Origin: Maribacter caenipelagi
Lineage (GTDB): Bacteria; Bacteroidota; Bacteroidia; Flavobacteriales; Flavobacteriaceae
Direction of reading: 5' to 3'
DNA length: 64,000 nucleotides
NCBI RefSeq assembly: GCF_004364175.1
Contig: NZ_SNZW01000017.1
Location: 124,001 to 188,000, forward strand
This document shows, in pieces, positions 27,401-35,437 of the stretch (within the stretch, counting starts at the first letter, position 1; each line of letters begins with the position of its first letter). The translations under genes and the position numbers were made by a program. The notes under the pieces were generated by a model, which was given only the letters and a program-made list of their open reading frames with translations, made no database searches and was not told the origin of the DNA.

Positions 27401-27818
27401 TGAATATCCACTGTGTCCACTTGTAATAATCGGGACTAGATGTTCTAACCTCTCTACTCCAATCGAAAGAAAAGCCTAATTGATCTAGTTGTCTTCTATA
27501 GGTTTTAATATTTGCCGCTGTAGTAACAGCCGGGTGCTGACCTGTTTGAATAGCATATTGTTCTGCAGGTAAACCAAAAGAATCGTACCCTTGCGGATGC
27601 AATACATTAAACCCTTTATGCCTTTTATAACGCGCATAAATATCACTTGCAATATAGCCCAACGGATGCCCAACATGTAGCCCCGCACCAGACGGATAAG
27701 GAAACATATCTAACACATAGAATTTTTCTTTATCAGAATCGTTCTCTGCTTTAAATGTTTGGTTTTCTGCCCAGTATTTTTGCCATTTGGCTTCAATTTC
27801 GTTGAAATTGTATTGCAT
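24477..27818 (-). CDS. leuS: Leucyl-tRNA synthetase with inserted DUF559 nuclease-like domain
   Basis: The 1113-residue class I synthetase charges tRNA-Leu. The HIGH-equivalent is 'HVGHPLGY' near residue 48, the KMSKS loop is 'EKMSKSKYN', and editing-domain motifs are 'FTTRPDTIFGVSF' and 'GTGAVMSVPCGDQRDYDFA'. Between 'GRSQGASVTF' and 'IEVFTTRPDT' sits an extra block of 141 residues (291-431) whose core matches DUF559. Without it the enzyme would be of ordinary Bacteroidota length. The frame is intact throughout. The start is ATG 27818 because a -7 box lies at 27845-27852, downstream of the other candidate start at 27863. All synthetase motifs are present, so the enzyme is probably active despite the insert. 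Confidence 0.95.
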   Translation of the reverse strand: MQYNFNEIEAKWQKYWAENQTFKAENDSDKEKFYVLDMFPYPSGAGLHVGHPLGYIASDIYARYKRHKGFNVLHPQGYDSFGLPAEQYAIQTGQHPAVTTAANIKTYRRQLDQLGFSFDWSREVRTSSPDYYKWTQWIFIQIFNSWYNKETDKAEDIETLISKFSSDGNANVNAVCDDDIVSFSADEWNSFSDVKKQEILLQYRLTYLADTEVNWCPALGTVLANDEIVNGVSERGGHPVVRKKMTQWSMRISAYAQRLLDGLDKIDWPQPLKDSQTNWIGRSQGASVTFPILTFPKGEGTAPGYMTGGNNSHLLLDRAKEMRANPTAAESVLWESIKSKKLDYKFRQQHLIDDFIVDFVCLSKKLVIEVDGEIHETQKEADLKRTKVLNGLGYKVVRFKNEKVIGNIDGVLEEIKAHLEQQNIPPSGARGIEVFTTRPDTIFGVSFMTLAPEHELVSKITTAEQKAEVEAYIEATAKRSERDRMADVKTISGAFTGAYAEHPFTKEPIPIWIGDYVLAGYGTGAVMSVPCGDQRDYDFAKHFNIDIPNIFEGVDISEEAFADKDKTVIANSDFLNGLPYKKAMKLAIYELEKIGHGEGKINYRLRDAVFSRQRYWGEPFPVYYVDGMPQMISPEHLPIELPEVEKYLPTETGEPPLGNAEVWAWDTVANKVVDNNEINNATVWPLELNTMPGWAGSSQYFNRYMDPHNSEEIFSQKAINYWQDVDLYIGGSEHATGHLLYSRFWQKFMFDKGLVPKDEFAKKLINQGMITGTSAFVYRWNQNYIKKPIFISQDIIQKAINEKGFLDDYSKNLKQLIESLSSKPGGRNIVEASWKNFSPLHADVSLINASDELDIEGFKKWRDEFSDAEFITEEDGSFKVGREVEKMSKSKYNVVNPDAICEEYGADSLRLYEMFLGPLEQSKPWNTAGITGTHSFLKKLWRQFHTGENVSFLVTEDEPSKDSWKTLHKTIKKVEEDIENFSFNTSVSTFMICINELSSQKCVSRQVLEPLAILVSPYAPHIAEELWSKLGHAESIATATFPKFEEKYLVESSKEYPISFNGKMKFTLELSLDLSKDEIEAAVMANEKTQQQLAGRTPKKVIVVPGKIVNIVG
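26526..26549 (-). repeat. Palindromic end of the DUF559 element (C-terminal side)
   Basis: On the plus strand it reads CCCCCTAG then CCCCCGAAGGGGG, a hairpin with 5-bp arms. It encodes the residues IPPSGARG at the exit of the insert. Its outer part resembles the other end in inverted orientation. Confidence 0.7.
26526..26948 (-). mobile_element. In-frame DUF559 element with palindromic ends inside leuS
   Basis: This block of 423 bp (141 codons) replaces a short hairpin at the entry to the LeuRS editing domain. It encodes a DUF559 domain (LeuRS residues about 318-415). 'NPTAAESVLWESI' is followed by 'FRQQHLIDDFIVDFVC' and 'LVIEVDGEIHE', a PD-(D/E)XK-like core with Asp358, Glu369 and Asp371 present, then 'GYKVVRFKNEKVIGN'. 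DUF559 belongs to the Vsr-like endonuclease group. GC-rich inverted palindromic sequences bound both ends and are translated. No intein splicing motifs (Cys/Ser at the start, HN at the end) are present. Mobility is inferred from the structure, not shown. Confidence 0.75.
26918..26950 (-). repeat. Palindromic end of the DUF559 element (N-terminal side)
   Basis: On the minus strand it reads CCCCATCCTAACC, then CCTTCCCCAAAGGGGAAGG, a hairpin with 8-bp arms. It is translated as PILTFPKGEG. The order (C-run, CCTAACC-like box, C/G hairpin) mirrors the opposite end. Confidence 0.7.
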
Positions 27819-27844
27819 GATCTTTACTTCTTTTCTGTAAGTCG

Positions 27845-27852
27845 CAAAAATA
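27845..27852 (-). promoter_or_regulatory. -7 promoter box TATTTTTG for leuS
   Basis: TAnnTTTG match on the minus strand, 26 bp before ATG 27818. It decides the leuS start. Confidence 0.6.
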
Positions 27853-27952
27853 GGTTGAATCAATGAGAGTTAAAAAGATATTGGTAATTAACAGTTTTAC
27901 TTCACCAAACTAAAAGAATATTGCCTATTTCTAAATTTGGTATCTTAGAATC

Positions 27953-29833
27953 GTGAAATTATCGTGTCCCAAAAAAATAATCTGTTTTTTAACCATTTTT
28001 TGCTTTGTTTCTATAGAAATGCATGCACAACTTGGTTTTTGTGGCGGTAATTCAGGCGACCCTATTTTTACCGAAGATTTTGGTTCTGGAACCACCGACG
28101 GACCAGAATTACCTGCCGGTACTACCACTTATAATTTTACCACTGGTACGCCCAATGATGGTGAATATACAATCTCTAGCACTACCAACTATTTTGACTG
28201 GTTATCTCTTCAAGACCATACACCGGGTGACAGTAACGGAAAAGCTTTTATTGTCAATGCAAGTTTTACGGCCGGCGAGTTTTACCAACGTCAAGTAACT
28301 GGCTTGTGCGAGAATACCACCTATGAATTTTCATCTTGGCTGATCAACCTACAATCTGCCAACAGTTGTGAAGGCAATAGCATACCTGTTAATGTACGTT
28401 TTCAAATATGGGATGAAACGGACACCAATATGCTTGCTCAAGGAGATACAGGGAGCATACCAGCAACAGGAACCACAGAATGGGAGCAATATGCTCTAGT
28501 TTTTAAAACCGAACCGGGTCAAACATCAGTTATTTTAAAAATGAGAAATAATAGTAATGGCGGTTGTGGGAATGATGTTGCCATCGATGATATATTATTC
28601 AGATCTTGTGGCGATAATGTTACCGTTGCTACTGCAGCCGATGAAGCTAGCTTAGTAGTTTGTGAAGACCAAGGTGGCATATCGAGAACGTTAACCGCAA
28701 CACCGGACTCTTCTGTTTTTAGTACCCATGCCTACCAATGGCAGCAAAGCACTGACCAACAAACGTGGACAGATATCCCTGAAGAGAACAGTGCTGTATT
28801 TGACACCCCGGCAGTTACTGCCACCACTTATTTTAGAACAAAAATTGCAGAAGATATTATCAATGTAAATAACGATTTGTGCAACGTGGTATCCGATGTT
28901 TTTGACATTACCGTTCTACCTATTCCCGCTGCTCCTACGAGTAACGGAGATGTAACCATCTGTGAAGGAGAACTAGGCACGCTAACCGTCAATACACAAA
29001 ATTCATATTCCATTAATTGGTACGATGCCGCCATTGGCGGAAATTTGATTTTATCTGACAACCAGAATTTAGAAATTGGCATTGCCGGCACCTATTATGC
29101 AGAAGCTAATTCTACAGAAATTGAATGCGCATCTACTACTAGAACGGCAGTCACTTTAACCGTTAATCCGTCACCCGTTGTACCTGATGATTCTAGTACA
29201 TTTTTATGTGAAGATTCTTCTACCTCCTTAGATGCAGAAATTGAAAATGTTACGTATCAATGGTCTACTGGTGCGACCACCCAACAAATCGATGTTGCCG
29301 AACCCGGCGAATACGATGTCATCATCACCAATACAAATGGATGCTCAGCCACACGTAAATTTACAGTTGAACAAATAGATTTACCTCGAATTGATAAAAT
29401 AGTATCTGACGGTCCCACAATAGTAGTCTCTACTGCCAACGGTGGAAATTTCGAATATTCTTTAGATGGTAGGTCATTTCAACCTAGTCCTTTTTTTGAT
29501 GCCGTAGCAGGCGGTTTTTATACTATTTACGTGCAAGACAATACAAATTGTGGCGTAGTAACAGAAGATTTTTATCACTTGGTCATTCCAAAATTCTTTA
29601 CTCCCAACGGAGATACATTCAATGATATTTTTGCTCCTGACGGACTTGAGGTTTTTAATTCTGTTACGATCTCAATTTTTGACCGCTACGGAAAGCTCTT
29701 AAAATTTGGAAATACAAATTCCACCTCTTGGGACGGTACTTTTCAAGGTGAACGATTGCCAGAAGATGATTATTGGTATCTCATTACCGCAGATTCTATT
29801 CAATTAAAGGGTAACTTTAGTTTAAAACGTTAA
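27953..29833 (+). CDS. Secreted Ig-like protein with T9SS type B sorting domain
   Basis: A 626-residue secreted protein with a signal peptide ending 'IEMHAQ'. A Cys-containing N-terminal domain follows (about 25-222; 'WEQYALVFKTEPGQTSVILKMRNNSNGGCGNDVAIDDILFRSCG', like a carbohydrate-binding jelly roll). Next come Ig-like or PKD-like repeats, including 'YQWQQSTDQQTWTDI' and 'TYQWSTGATTQQIDV'. It ends in a gliding-motility-type CHU_C/type B sorting domain: 'IPKFFTPNGDTFNDIF', 'ISIFDRYGKLL', 'WDGTFQGERLPEDDYWY', 'LKGNFSLKR'. It would be exported through T9SS and attached to the surface, perhaps as an adhesin. The start is GTG 27953, the only codon that includes the whole signal peptide. A TATCTTAG box ends 4 bp before it. 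Confidence 0.85.
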   Translation: MKLSCPKKIICFLTIFCFVSIEMHAQLGFCGGNSGDPIFTEDFGSGTTDGPELPAGTTTYNFTTGTPNDGEYTISSTTNYFDWLSLQDHTPGDSNGKAFIVNASFTAGEFYQRQVTGLCENTTYEFSSWLINLQSANSCEGNSIPVNVRFQIWDETDTNMLAQGDTGSIPATGTTEWEQYALVFKTEPGQTSVILKMRNNSNGGCGNDVAIDDILFRSCGDNVTVATAADEASLVVCEDQGGISRTLTATPDSSVFSTHAYQWQQSTDQQTWTDIPEENSAVFDTPAVTATTYFRTKIAEDIINVNNDLCNVVSDVFDITVLPIPAAPTSNGDVTICEGELGTLTVNTQNSYSINWYDAAIGGNLILSDNQNLEIGIAGTYYAEANSTEIECASTTRTAVTLTVNPSPVVPDDSSTFLCEDSSTSLDAEIENVTYQWSTGATTQQIDVAEPGEYDVIITNTNGCSATRKFTVEQIDLPRIDKIVSDGPTIVVSTANGGNFEYSLDGRSFQPSPFFDAVAGGFYTIYVQDNTNCGVVTEDFYHLVIPKFFTPNGDTFNDIFAPDGLEVFNSVTISIFDRYGKLLKFGNTNSTSWDGTFQGERLPEDDYWYLITADSIQLKGNFSLKR

Positions 29834-29896
29834 GGCTTTATTTTTTTAAGTTCCATTTAACAATACTTTGCTATTTTTACTGCACTTTTAAGTACT

Positions 29897-30775
29897 ATGG
29901 CGAACTCCTTCGAAAATTATCAAAGACGCAAACTTATCTCCTCCTATTTTTCTGTGGTGCTGAGTATTGCATTAGTCTTGTTCCTACTGGGCATTTTAGG
30001 ATTATTGGTTTTGAACACCAAAAAAATGGCTGATCGTTCTAAAGAGCAAATCACCATTTCTGTCTTTTTAAAAGAAAATACAAAAGAAATTGAAGTAGAA
30101 CAACTTCAAAAGACCTTGGCAATGTCTGAATACACGAAATCTTCTACTTACGTATCTAAAGAGGAAGCTGCCGAGCAACATAGCGAAGAAATCGGCGAAG
30201 ACTTTGTTGACTATTTAGGCTACAATCCGCTAAAGAACTCTATCGATGTAAAGTTGAATGCAGATTTCGTTACTGCAGAGAAAGTACAAGAAATTGCCGA
30301 TACCCTTTCAGAAAAGAGTTTTGTCGATGAAGTTAGTTATGACAAGGTATTAGTAAGCATGGTAGCCAAGAGCGTTGAACAAATTGGTTTCTGGATTTTA
30401 GTTGCCAGCGCTATTTTCACTTTTATAGCTGTATTATTGATTAACAGTTCTATCAGACTATCTATCTATTCTAAAAGATTTATCATCAAAACCATGCAAA
30501 TGGTGGGGGCTACAAAGACCTTTATTAGAAGACCTTTTATATGGCAAAACATTAAACTTGGTATGATCGGTGCCGCAATTGCTTTATTGGCTATTGGTGG
30601 TGTCGTGTACTACGTAAATACTAATTTTCAAGATTTAGGGCTGTTCGATGAGCCTTATATTTTGGTCATTTTATTTGTTAGCGTTTTTCTATTGGGAATA
30701 CTTATTTCGTTCATTAGCACCTATTTCGCGACCCAACGCTTCTTAAATCTTAGAACGGACGAATTATATTATTAA
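29897..30775 (+). CDS. ftsX: Cell division permease FtsX
   Basis: The 292-residue membrane protein has a helix at residues 15-37, a periplasmic domain ('ISVFLKENTKEIEVEQLQKTL') and three helices in the C-terminal half. The FtsX core 'LINSSIRLSIYSKRFIIKTMQMVGATKTFIRRPFIWQ' lies near 185. It pairs with the ATPase FtsE (not in this window) to control peptidoglycan hydrolases at the septum. The order ftsX-DUF3098-uppP-truB with small gaps is conserved in flavobacteria and forms an envelope operon. Confidence 0.93.
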   Translation: MANSFENYQRRKLISSYFSVVLSIALVLFLLGILGLLVLNTKKMADRSKEQITISVFLKENTKEIEVEQLQKTLAMSEYTKSSTYVSKEEAAEQHSEEIGEDFVDYLGYNPLKNSIDVKLNADFVTAEKVQEIADTLSEKSFVDEVSYDKVLVSMVAKSVEQIGFWILVASAIFTFIAVLLINSSIRLSIYSKRFIIKTMQMVGATKTFIRRPFIWQNIKLGMIGAAIALLAIGGVVYYVNTNFQDLGLFDEPYILVILFVSVFLLGILISFISTYFATQRFLNLRTDELYY

Positions 30776-30784
30776 ATTTGCGGC

Positions 30785-31048
30785 ATGAGTAAAAATAACA
30801 AAGTAGAACAGCATACTAAACAAGAATTTATTTTTCAAAAGAAAAATTATATGTTCATGTTCATTGGTCTTGCCTGTATTGCGATAGGTTTTATTTTAAT
30901 GAGCGGTGGCGGCAGCGATGACCCCAACGTATTTAACCCTGAAATCTATAATTTTAGAAGAATTAGACTTGCACCGACTTTAGTGCTAATTGGCTTAGGT
31001 ATAGAAATTTATGCCATTTTATTGAACCCACACAAAAAGAAAGATTAA
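30785..31048 (+). CDS. DUF3098 membrane protein
   Basis: The 87-residue protein has two membrane helices. 'FIFQKKNYMFMFIGLACIAIGFILMSGGGSDDPNVFN' is the diagnostic DUF3098 opening. The family is restricted to Bacteroidota and lies between ftsX and uppP. It starts 9 bp after ftsX, and uppP begins immediately after its stop. Function unknown. Confidence 0.9.
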   Translation: MSKNNKVEQHTKQEFIFQKKNYMFMFIGLACIAIGFILMSGGGSDDPNVFNPEIYNFRRIRLAPTLVLIGLGIEIYAILLNPHKKKD

Positions 31049-31846
31049 TTGGATACATTAGATGCTATTATACTCGGTATTATTCAAGGATTGACCGAGT
31101 TTCTACCCGTTTCTTCGAGTGGTCATTTAGAATTGGGCAAAGCCATTTTAGGAGACAATTCTGTACAAGAAGAAAGCTTATTATTTACCGTAGTACTTCA
31201 CTTTGCTACTGCATTGAGTACCATCGTTGTTTTTAGAAAAGATATTTGGGAAATTTTAAGCGGTTTGTTTCAATTTAAATGGAACGAAGAAAATCAGTTT
31301 TCTACCAAGATCATCATCTCTATGCTTCCTGCCGTATTTGTGGGTTTGTTCTTTGAAGAACAATTAGAAGCATTTTTTGGTGGTAATATTAGATTTGTTG
31401 GCTTTATGCTGATTATAACCGCGATCTTATTATACTTCGCCGACAAAGCAAAAGATACAGACAAGAAAGTGAGTTTTACAAACGCATTTATCGTAGGTCT
31501 ATCTCAAGCAATTGCCATGTTACCTGGTATTTCACGTAGTGGAGCTACAATTTCTACCTCTGTTCTTTTAGGTGTAGACAAATCGAAAGCTGCAAGATTT
31601 TCTTTCTTGATGGTCGTACCATTGATTTTTGGCAAAATTGCCAAAGATCTTATGAGCGGAGATTTAACTTTTGACGGAGAAAATAATGTAGCGATGGGCG
31701 CAGGTTTCATCGCCGCCTTTGTTGCCGGACTTGCCGCTTGTACATGGATGATCCAATTAGTTCGTAAAAGTAAGCTCTCCTATTTTGCCATCTACTGCCT
31801 TGTTGTAGGATTGATTGCGGTTATATACGGATTCACTAATCCGTAA
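31049..31846 (+). CDS. uppP: Undecaprenyl-diphosphatase
   Basis: The 265-residue BacA/UppP membrane enzyme removes a phosphate from undecaprenyl pyrophosphate so the carrier can be reused in wall synthesis. It carries both signature loops: 'GLTEFLPVSSSGH' near residue 15 with catalytic Glu and His, and 'LPGISRSGATIS' near 158 with catalytic Arg. There are seven or eight helices. The start is TTG 31049, directly after the DUF3098 stop; no ATG would keep the first conserved helix. The unusual start may tie translation to the upstream gene. Confidence 0.95.
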   Translation: MDTLDAIILGIIQGLTEFLPVSSSGHLELGKAILGDNSVQEESLLFTVVLHFATALSTIVVFRKDIWEILSGLFQFKWNEENQFSTKIIISMLPAVFVGLFFEEQLEAFFGGNIRFVGFMLIITAILLYFADKAKDTDKKVSFTNAFIVGLSQAIAMLPGISRSGATISTSVLLGVDKSKAARFSFLMVVPLIFGKIAKDLMSGDLTFDGENNVAMGAGFIAAFVAGLAACTWMIQLVRKSKLSYFAIYCLVVGLIAVIYGFTNP

Positions 31847-31871
31847 TACTTAAATAAAACACCCCATATTC

Positions 31872-32585
31872 ATGAAAGATTTGACCAAAGAAGATTATTT
31901 AAACGGTCAGGTATTATTGATCGATAAACCACTAGAATGGTCTTCTTTTCAAGCGGTCAATAAATTAAAGTGGGCTATCAGAAAAAAGTTCAGTTTAAAG
32001 AAATTTAAAATCGGGCATGCTGGCACTTTAGATCCTTTAGCAACGGGACTACTTATTATTTGTACCGGAAAATTCACCAAAAAAATAACCGAATACCAAG
32101 GTCAAGAAAAAGAGTATACAGGTATATTTACTTTAGGTGCCACCACAGCTTCTTACGACCTTGAAACAGAAATAAACGAAACTTTCGCTACGGATCACAT
32201 TTCGCCTGATCTTATTAAATCTACCACCAAAGAATTCATAGGTGATATCGAACAGGCACCACCTGTTTTCTCTGCATTAAAAAAAGACGGTAAACGGCTT
32301 TATGAACTGGCTCGTGAAGGAAAAACAGTTGATATCCCAAAACGAAAAGTAAATGTCAGTGCTTTTGAAATTACCGCTATCGATGGCTTGAATATTCACT
32401 TTAGAATTGCATGCAGCAAAGGAACTTACATACGATCTATTGCCCATGACTTTGGGAAAGCACTAAATTCTGGAGCACATTTATCTGAATTAAGAAGAAC
32501 CAAAATAGGTGATTTTAACGTAGATAATGCTCAAGACCCTTTGGTTTTTGCCGATATATTATTAGGACCAGAAGAAAATAGGTAA
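31872..32585 (+). CDS. truB: tRNA pseudouridine-55 synthase
   Basis: The 237-residue enzyme makes pseudouridine at position 55 of the tRNA T-loop. It contains 'KIGHAGTLDPLATGLLIICTG' with the catalytic Asp, 'KEYTGIFTLGATTASYDLE' and 'CSKGTYIRSIAHDFG'. It is short because it lacks the C-terminal PUA domain, as is common in Bacteroidota. It lies 25 bp after uppP. Confidence 0.95.
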   Translation: MKDLTKEDYLNGQVLLIDKPLEWSSFQAVNKLKWAIRKKFSLKKFKIGHAGTLDPLATGLLIICTGKFTKKITEYQGQEKEYTGIFTLGATTASYDLETEINETFATDHISPDLIKSTTKEFIGDIEQAPPVFSALKKDGKRLYELAREGKTVDIPKRKVNVSAFEITAIDGLNIHFRIACSKGTYIRSIAHDFGKALNSGAHLSELRRTKIGDFNVDNAQDPLVFADILLGPEENR

Positions 32586-32649
32586 CAAACATTTGATTGC
32601 CATTTATCGATTTTCTAAAATATTTTGGTATTATTAAGGTTATATATCT

Positions 32650-33378
32650 ATGAATCTGAACAGAAAACAATTATCATTACTTGCCACTACCTTTAGCTTG
32701 TCTATTGTAGTGTTGGTATTGTATAATATTCAGTTTGGTGGTCAAGAAGAATCTAAAGAAGATTATGTTGTTGAAATGGTCATGGATCCTGAAGTTTTAG
32801 AAGAAATTTTAAAAGATGAAGAGCCACAAGAAGATTTAGCAAAAGCAGATCCTATAAAAAGTCATTTAGCTTTTAACGAAACAGCAAAACCTAGTTATGG
32901 CAATCCTGAGCCTTTGCAAACTTTAGAAGAGTTAATGGAAGAGCGCAATGAGATGAGCGATGGCGATCCTACCGAAAATTTAATTTCTGACTCAGGTTAT
33001 TCTGAGAGAGTAAAAGCTCTAGCTAAAAAACGAGAAGAGAAAAAACAGCTTTTAGGCGAAAAGGAAGCGCAAAAGAAAGAGTTTACAAACAACCTTGCAG
33101 CAAGAAGAACCTCAGTTTCATATTCTTTAGTGGATCGAAACAATTATAAATTACCCCCTCCGATTTATACTTGTATCGAAGGAGGAAAAGTGGTTATCAA
33201 TATTGAAGTAAATGCTTTAGGCTATGTAACCGATGCAGATTATAATGAAAAAAGTTCTGGTACTTCTAACGGATGTCTTGTTGACAACGCCATTAATTAT
33301 GCTTTAAAAGCAAGATTCGATTCTTCTGATAAAGACTCTCAAAAAGGTACTATTACCTACTTATTTCAAGGGAAATAA
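32650..33378 (+). CDS. TonB-like energy transducer protein
   Basis: The 242-residue protein has an N-terminal membrane anchor (residues about 8-28). A long acidic, proline-poor linker holds a coiled-coil-like stretch ('RVKALAKKREEKKQLLGEKEAQKKEF'), and the C-terminal domain resembles TonB/TolA C-termini ('GKVVINIEVNALGYVTDADYNEKSSG... INYALKARFDSS'). In TonB systems this end contacts outer-membrane receptors. ExbB/ExbD are not in the window. The 3' end overlaps the convergent thioredoxin-like gene by 18 bp. Confidence 0.75.
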   Translation: MNLNRKQLSLLATTFSLSIVVLVLYNIQFGGQEESKEDYVVEMVMDPEVLEEILKDEEPQEDLAKADPIKSHLAFNETAKPSYGNPEPLQTLEELMEERNEMSDGDPTENLISDSGYSERVKALAKKREEKKQLLGEKEAQKKEFTNNLAARRTSVSYSLVDRNNYKLPPPIYTCIEGGKVVINIEVNALGYVTDADYNEKSSGTSNGCLVDNAINYALKARFDSSDKDSQKGTITYLFQGK

Positions 33379-33972
33379 CTTCAGCAAATCTTCTAAAATA
33401 CTTTGCCCTTTATCCTTATTATAAAATAACTGTAAATCTTGTTTAAACTCAGGTGTTAAAGTTCCATGCGCTGTTTTATAATCTTCAACCAGCTTTGTTG
33501 CTATCATTGACCTTGGTCCCCAAGTTGCCAGTACAGAAGCTTCTGCTATATCTGTTGCTATCAACTTCGGAATGGACATGCCACCGTTGGTTAAAAACTG
33601 ATTCATAATATCTAAATTCTCATCACGAAGAATGATAGACAAGGTTATATTCGGATTAATCTCAGCAATCTTGTTCATTACCGGTAATGCAGGCGAGGCA
33701 TCACCACACCAGCTTTCTGATAATACCAACCACGAAATTTTCTGATCGACAGATTTAATCTTAGCCACGGCAGCATCGCTAAACTTCAAGGTTTTGTCCC
33801 ATCTACGCATACGGCTATTATTCAACTGTGTGTACTGAGATAATGCTTCTGATTGCTCAGAACCAGTAGACTCACCCTTTTCAGCCAAATCTGAAACTAG
33901 TGTTCTGTATTCTGAATAGCTATAACTTGACGCTAGTCCTTTTTTAATTAAATTTTCTATTACTAATTCCAT
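33361..33972 (-). CDS. Thioredoxin-like protein with a single active-site Cys
   Basis: The 203-residue protein opens with an N-terminal helical region ('MELVIENLIKKGLASSYSYSEYRTLV'). The thioredoxin-like domain contains 'SWLVLSESWCGDASPALPVMNKIAE', so the usual CxxC is CGDAS with only the first Cys. 'MSIPKLIAT' has the cis-Pro. This matches a Bacteroidota thioredoxin family annotated only by fold. ATG 33972 is chosen because the longer form has no family support at its N-terminus. It lies 59 bp after the TolC gene on the same strand and may be the last gene of the efflux operon. Confidence 0.8.
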   Translation of the reverse strand: MELVIENLIKKGLASSYSYSEYRTLVSDLAEKGESTGSEQSEALSQYTQLNNSRMRRWDKTLKFSDAAVAKIKSVDQKISWLVLSESWCGDASPALPVMNKIAEINPNITLSIILRDENLDIMNQFLTNGGMSIPKLIATDIAEASVLATWGPRSMIATKLVEDYKTAHGTLTPEFKQDLQLFYNKDKGQSILEDLLKLFPLK

Positions 33973-34031
33973 GCGAAGGCTAAATTTATAATCTCTAATC
34001 GAACGCTTTAGTAGCAATTAAAGTACAATAC

Positions 34032-35435
34032 TTACAAATTCTCAGGATTGACCGCTAGACTATTGAATAGCTTAGCCTTTGCCGTAAAATATTTATTCTC
34101 TACCTGGTTTTGTTTTAAAACAGCATCTATCAGTTTGGTTTCTCTAGAATTAATCAAGAAAAGTGAACTTTCTCCAAAACTGAATTTTCGTTCTTCGGCA
34201 GCTAGTAACACTTCATAACTCGCCACAATATCATCTATCAATATATTCTGGTTCTCAAAAGAATCTAACTCATTATAAATGGCCGTTATTTTATTCTGAA
34301 TCTGAACCTCAGCATTATCAAGCTCGAATTGTGCATCTTTTAATTTCAATTTCGCCAATTTTAAATCTCCCCGCTCTTTTCTAAGAAATAAGGGAAGCTC
34401 AAAATTCAATCCCGCTTTATAATTTTGTGTTTCAAATGAATTCAAGTACTCTGGCTCATCAGTTATAAACTTATATTCTACATCTATTCTAGGCAACAGC
34501 TTATTTGTTTTTAGTCGTTTATCTACAACCAGTCCATCAATTTTATATCCTAATGATTTTAACTTCGGATGATTCTCTAACACAAAACTATCCAACGGTT
34601 TTCCTAAAATTTCTAGAGCTTGATCTATCTCGGTATCTAAAGACGTATCTGGCACAACTTCTTGCTGCAATTCCATCGGTATGTTTTCACCCATCCACAG
34701 GTAATTAGAAAGTTCTAGTCTGGCATTACGTAAAGCTACATTTGCTTGTTCAAGCTCTAATGCTCTATTTTGTACCGAAATCTTTGCCTCTACAGTGTCT
34801 ATAGCAGCTATTTCACCTGCTTGCGCACTTCGGTTAACTCCCTTCAATCGAACTTTAGCATTCAACAAAAAATCATTGAACAACAAACTATTTCTATACG
34901 CTTGCAACCAATTGAAATACGCCAAAGATGCATCGAACAAAATCTGATTAACCAATAAATCTCTATCTGCTTTTGACTGCTCTCTAAAAAACTTTGCTTT
35001 TTTTACGGTAGCCATACGCTCGTTCATCCAAGAGCCGCGACCTAAAGAAAGGGCAACCCCTGCACTATATAATCCATCATCGGGCACATTTCTTTCTGCA
35101 TTCAAATATTCGCCAGAATATTGCTCGAACTCACCCTTCAATTCAATACCGTACCACGTAGGCACTTTAAAGGTTGAATTCAATAAATCGTAATATTCGG
35201 TACCTTTAAATTCTTTGGTTGAATAATCAACAGAAATCTTAGGATCAAAGCCGCCTCGTGCCTTCATTAGGTTTGCTTGACCAACACTCATCACCATCTC
35301 TGCTTGTTTTGCAATAGGATGATATTTTTTTACATAACCCAAGTACTCTCTAAAATTTAGTTGTACAGAATCTGTAGTCTGAGCATTCGCAAACAACCCA
35401 GTCATTAGACATAAAAAAATAACAATTCTCTTCAT
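34032..35435 (-). CDS. TolC-family outer-membrane efflux protein
   Basis: The 467-residue protein has the signal peptide MKRIVIFLCLMTGLFANAQ. Two TolC-like repeats follow, with long helices ('RSQAKADRDLLVN'-type coiled coils; 'DNAEVQIQNKITAIYNELDSFENQNILIDD'). Three such chains form the outer-membrane channel and periplasmic tunnel. The gene starts 2 bp after the HlyD-like gene, so ABC-HlyD-TolC form a complete tripartite type I-like exporter in one operon. Confidence 0.88.
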   Translation of the reverse strand: MKRIVIFLCLMTGLFANAQTTDSVQLNFREYLGYVKKYHPIAKQAEMVMSVGQANLMKARGGFDPKISVDYSTKEFKGTEYYDLLNSTFKVPTWYGIELKGEFEQYSGEYLNAERNVPDDGLYSAGVALSLGRGSWMNERMATVKKAKFFREQSKADRDLLVNQILFDASLAYFNWLQAYRNSLLFNDFLLNAKVRLKGVNRSAQAGEIAAIDTVEAKISVQNRALELEQANVALRNARLELSNYLWMGENIPMELQQEVVPDTSLDTEIDQALEILGKPLDSFVLENHPKLKSLGYKIDGLVVDKRLKTNKLLPRIDVEYKFITDEPEYLNSFETQNYKAGLNFELPLFLRKERGDLKLAKLKLKDAQFELDNAEVQIQNKITAIYNELDSFENQNILIDDIVASYEVLLAAEERKFSFGESSLFLINSRETKLIDAVLKQNQVENKYFTAKAKLFNSLAVNPENL

Positions 35436-35437
35436 CG

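Noticed and set aside
24477-27863. Intein in leuS
   Set aside because: The inserted block has no Cys/Ser at its start, no His-Asn end and no Hint-domain motifs. Its sequence matches DUF559 instead.
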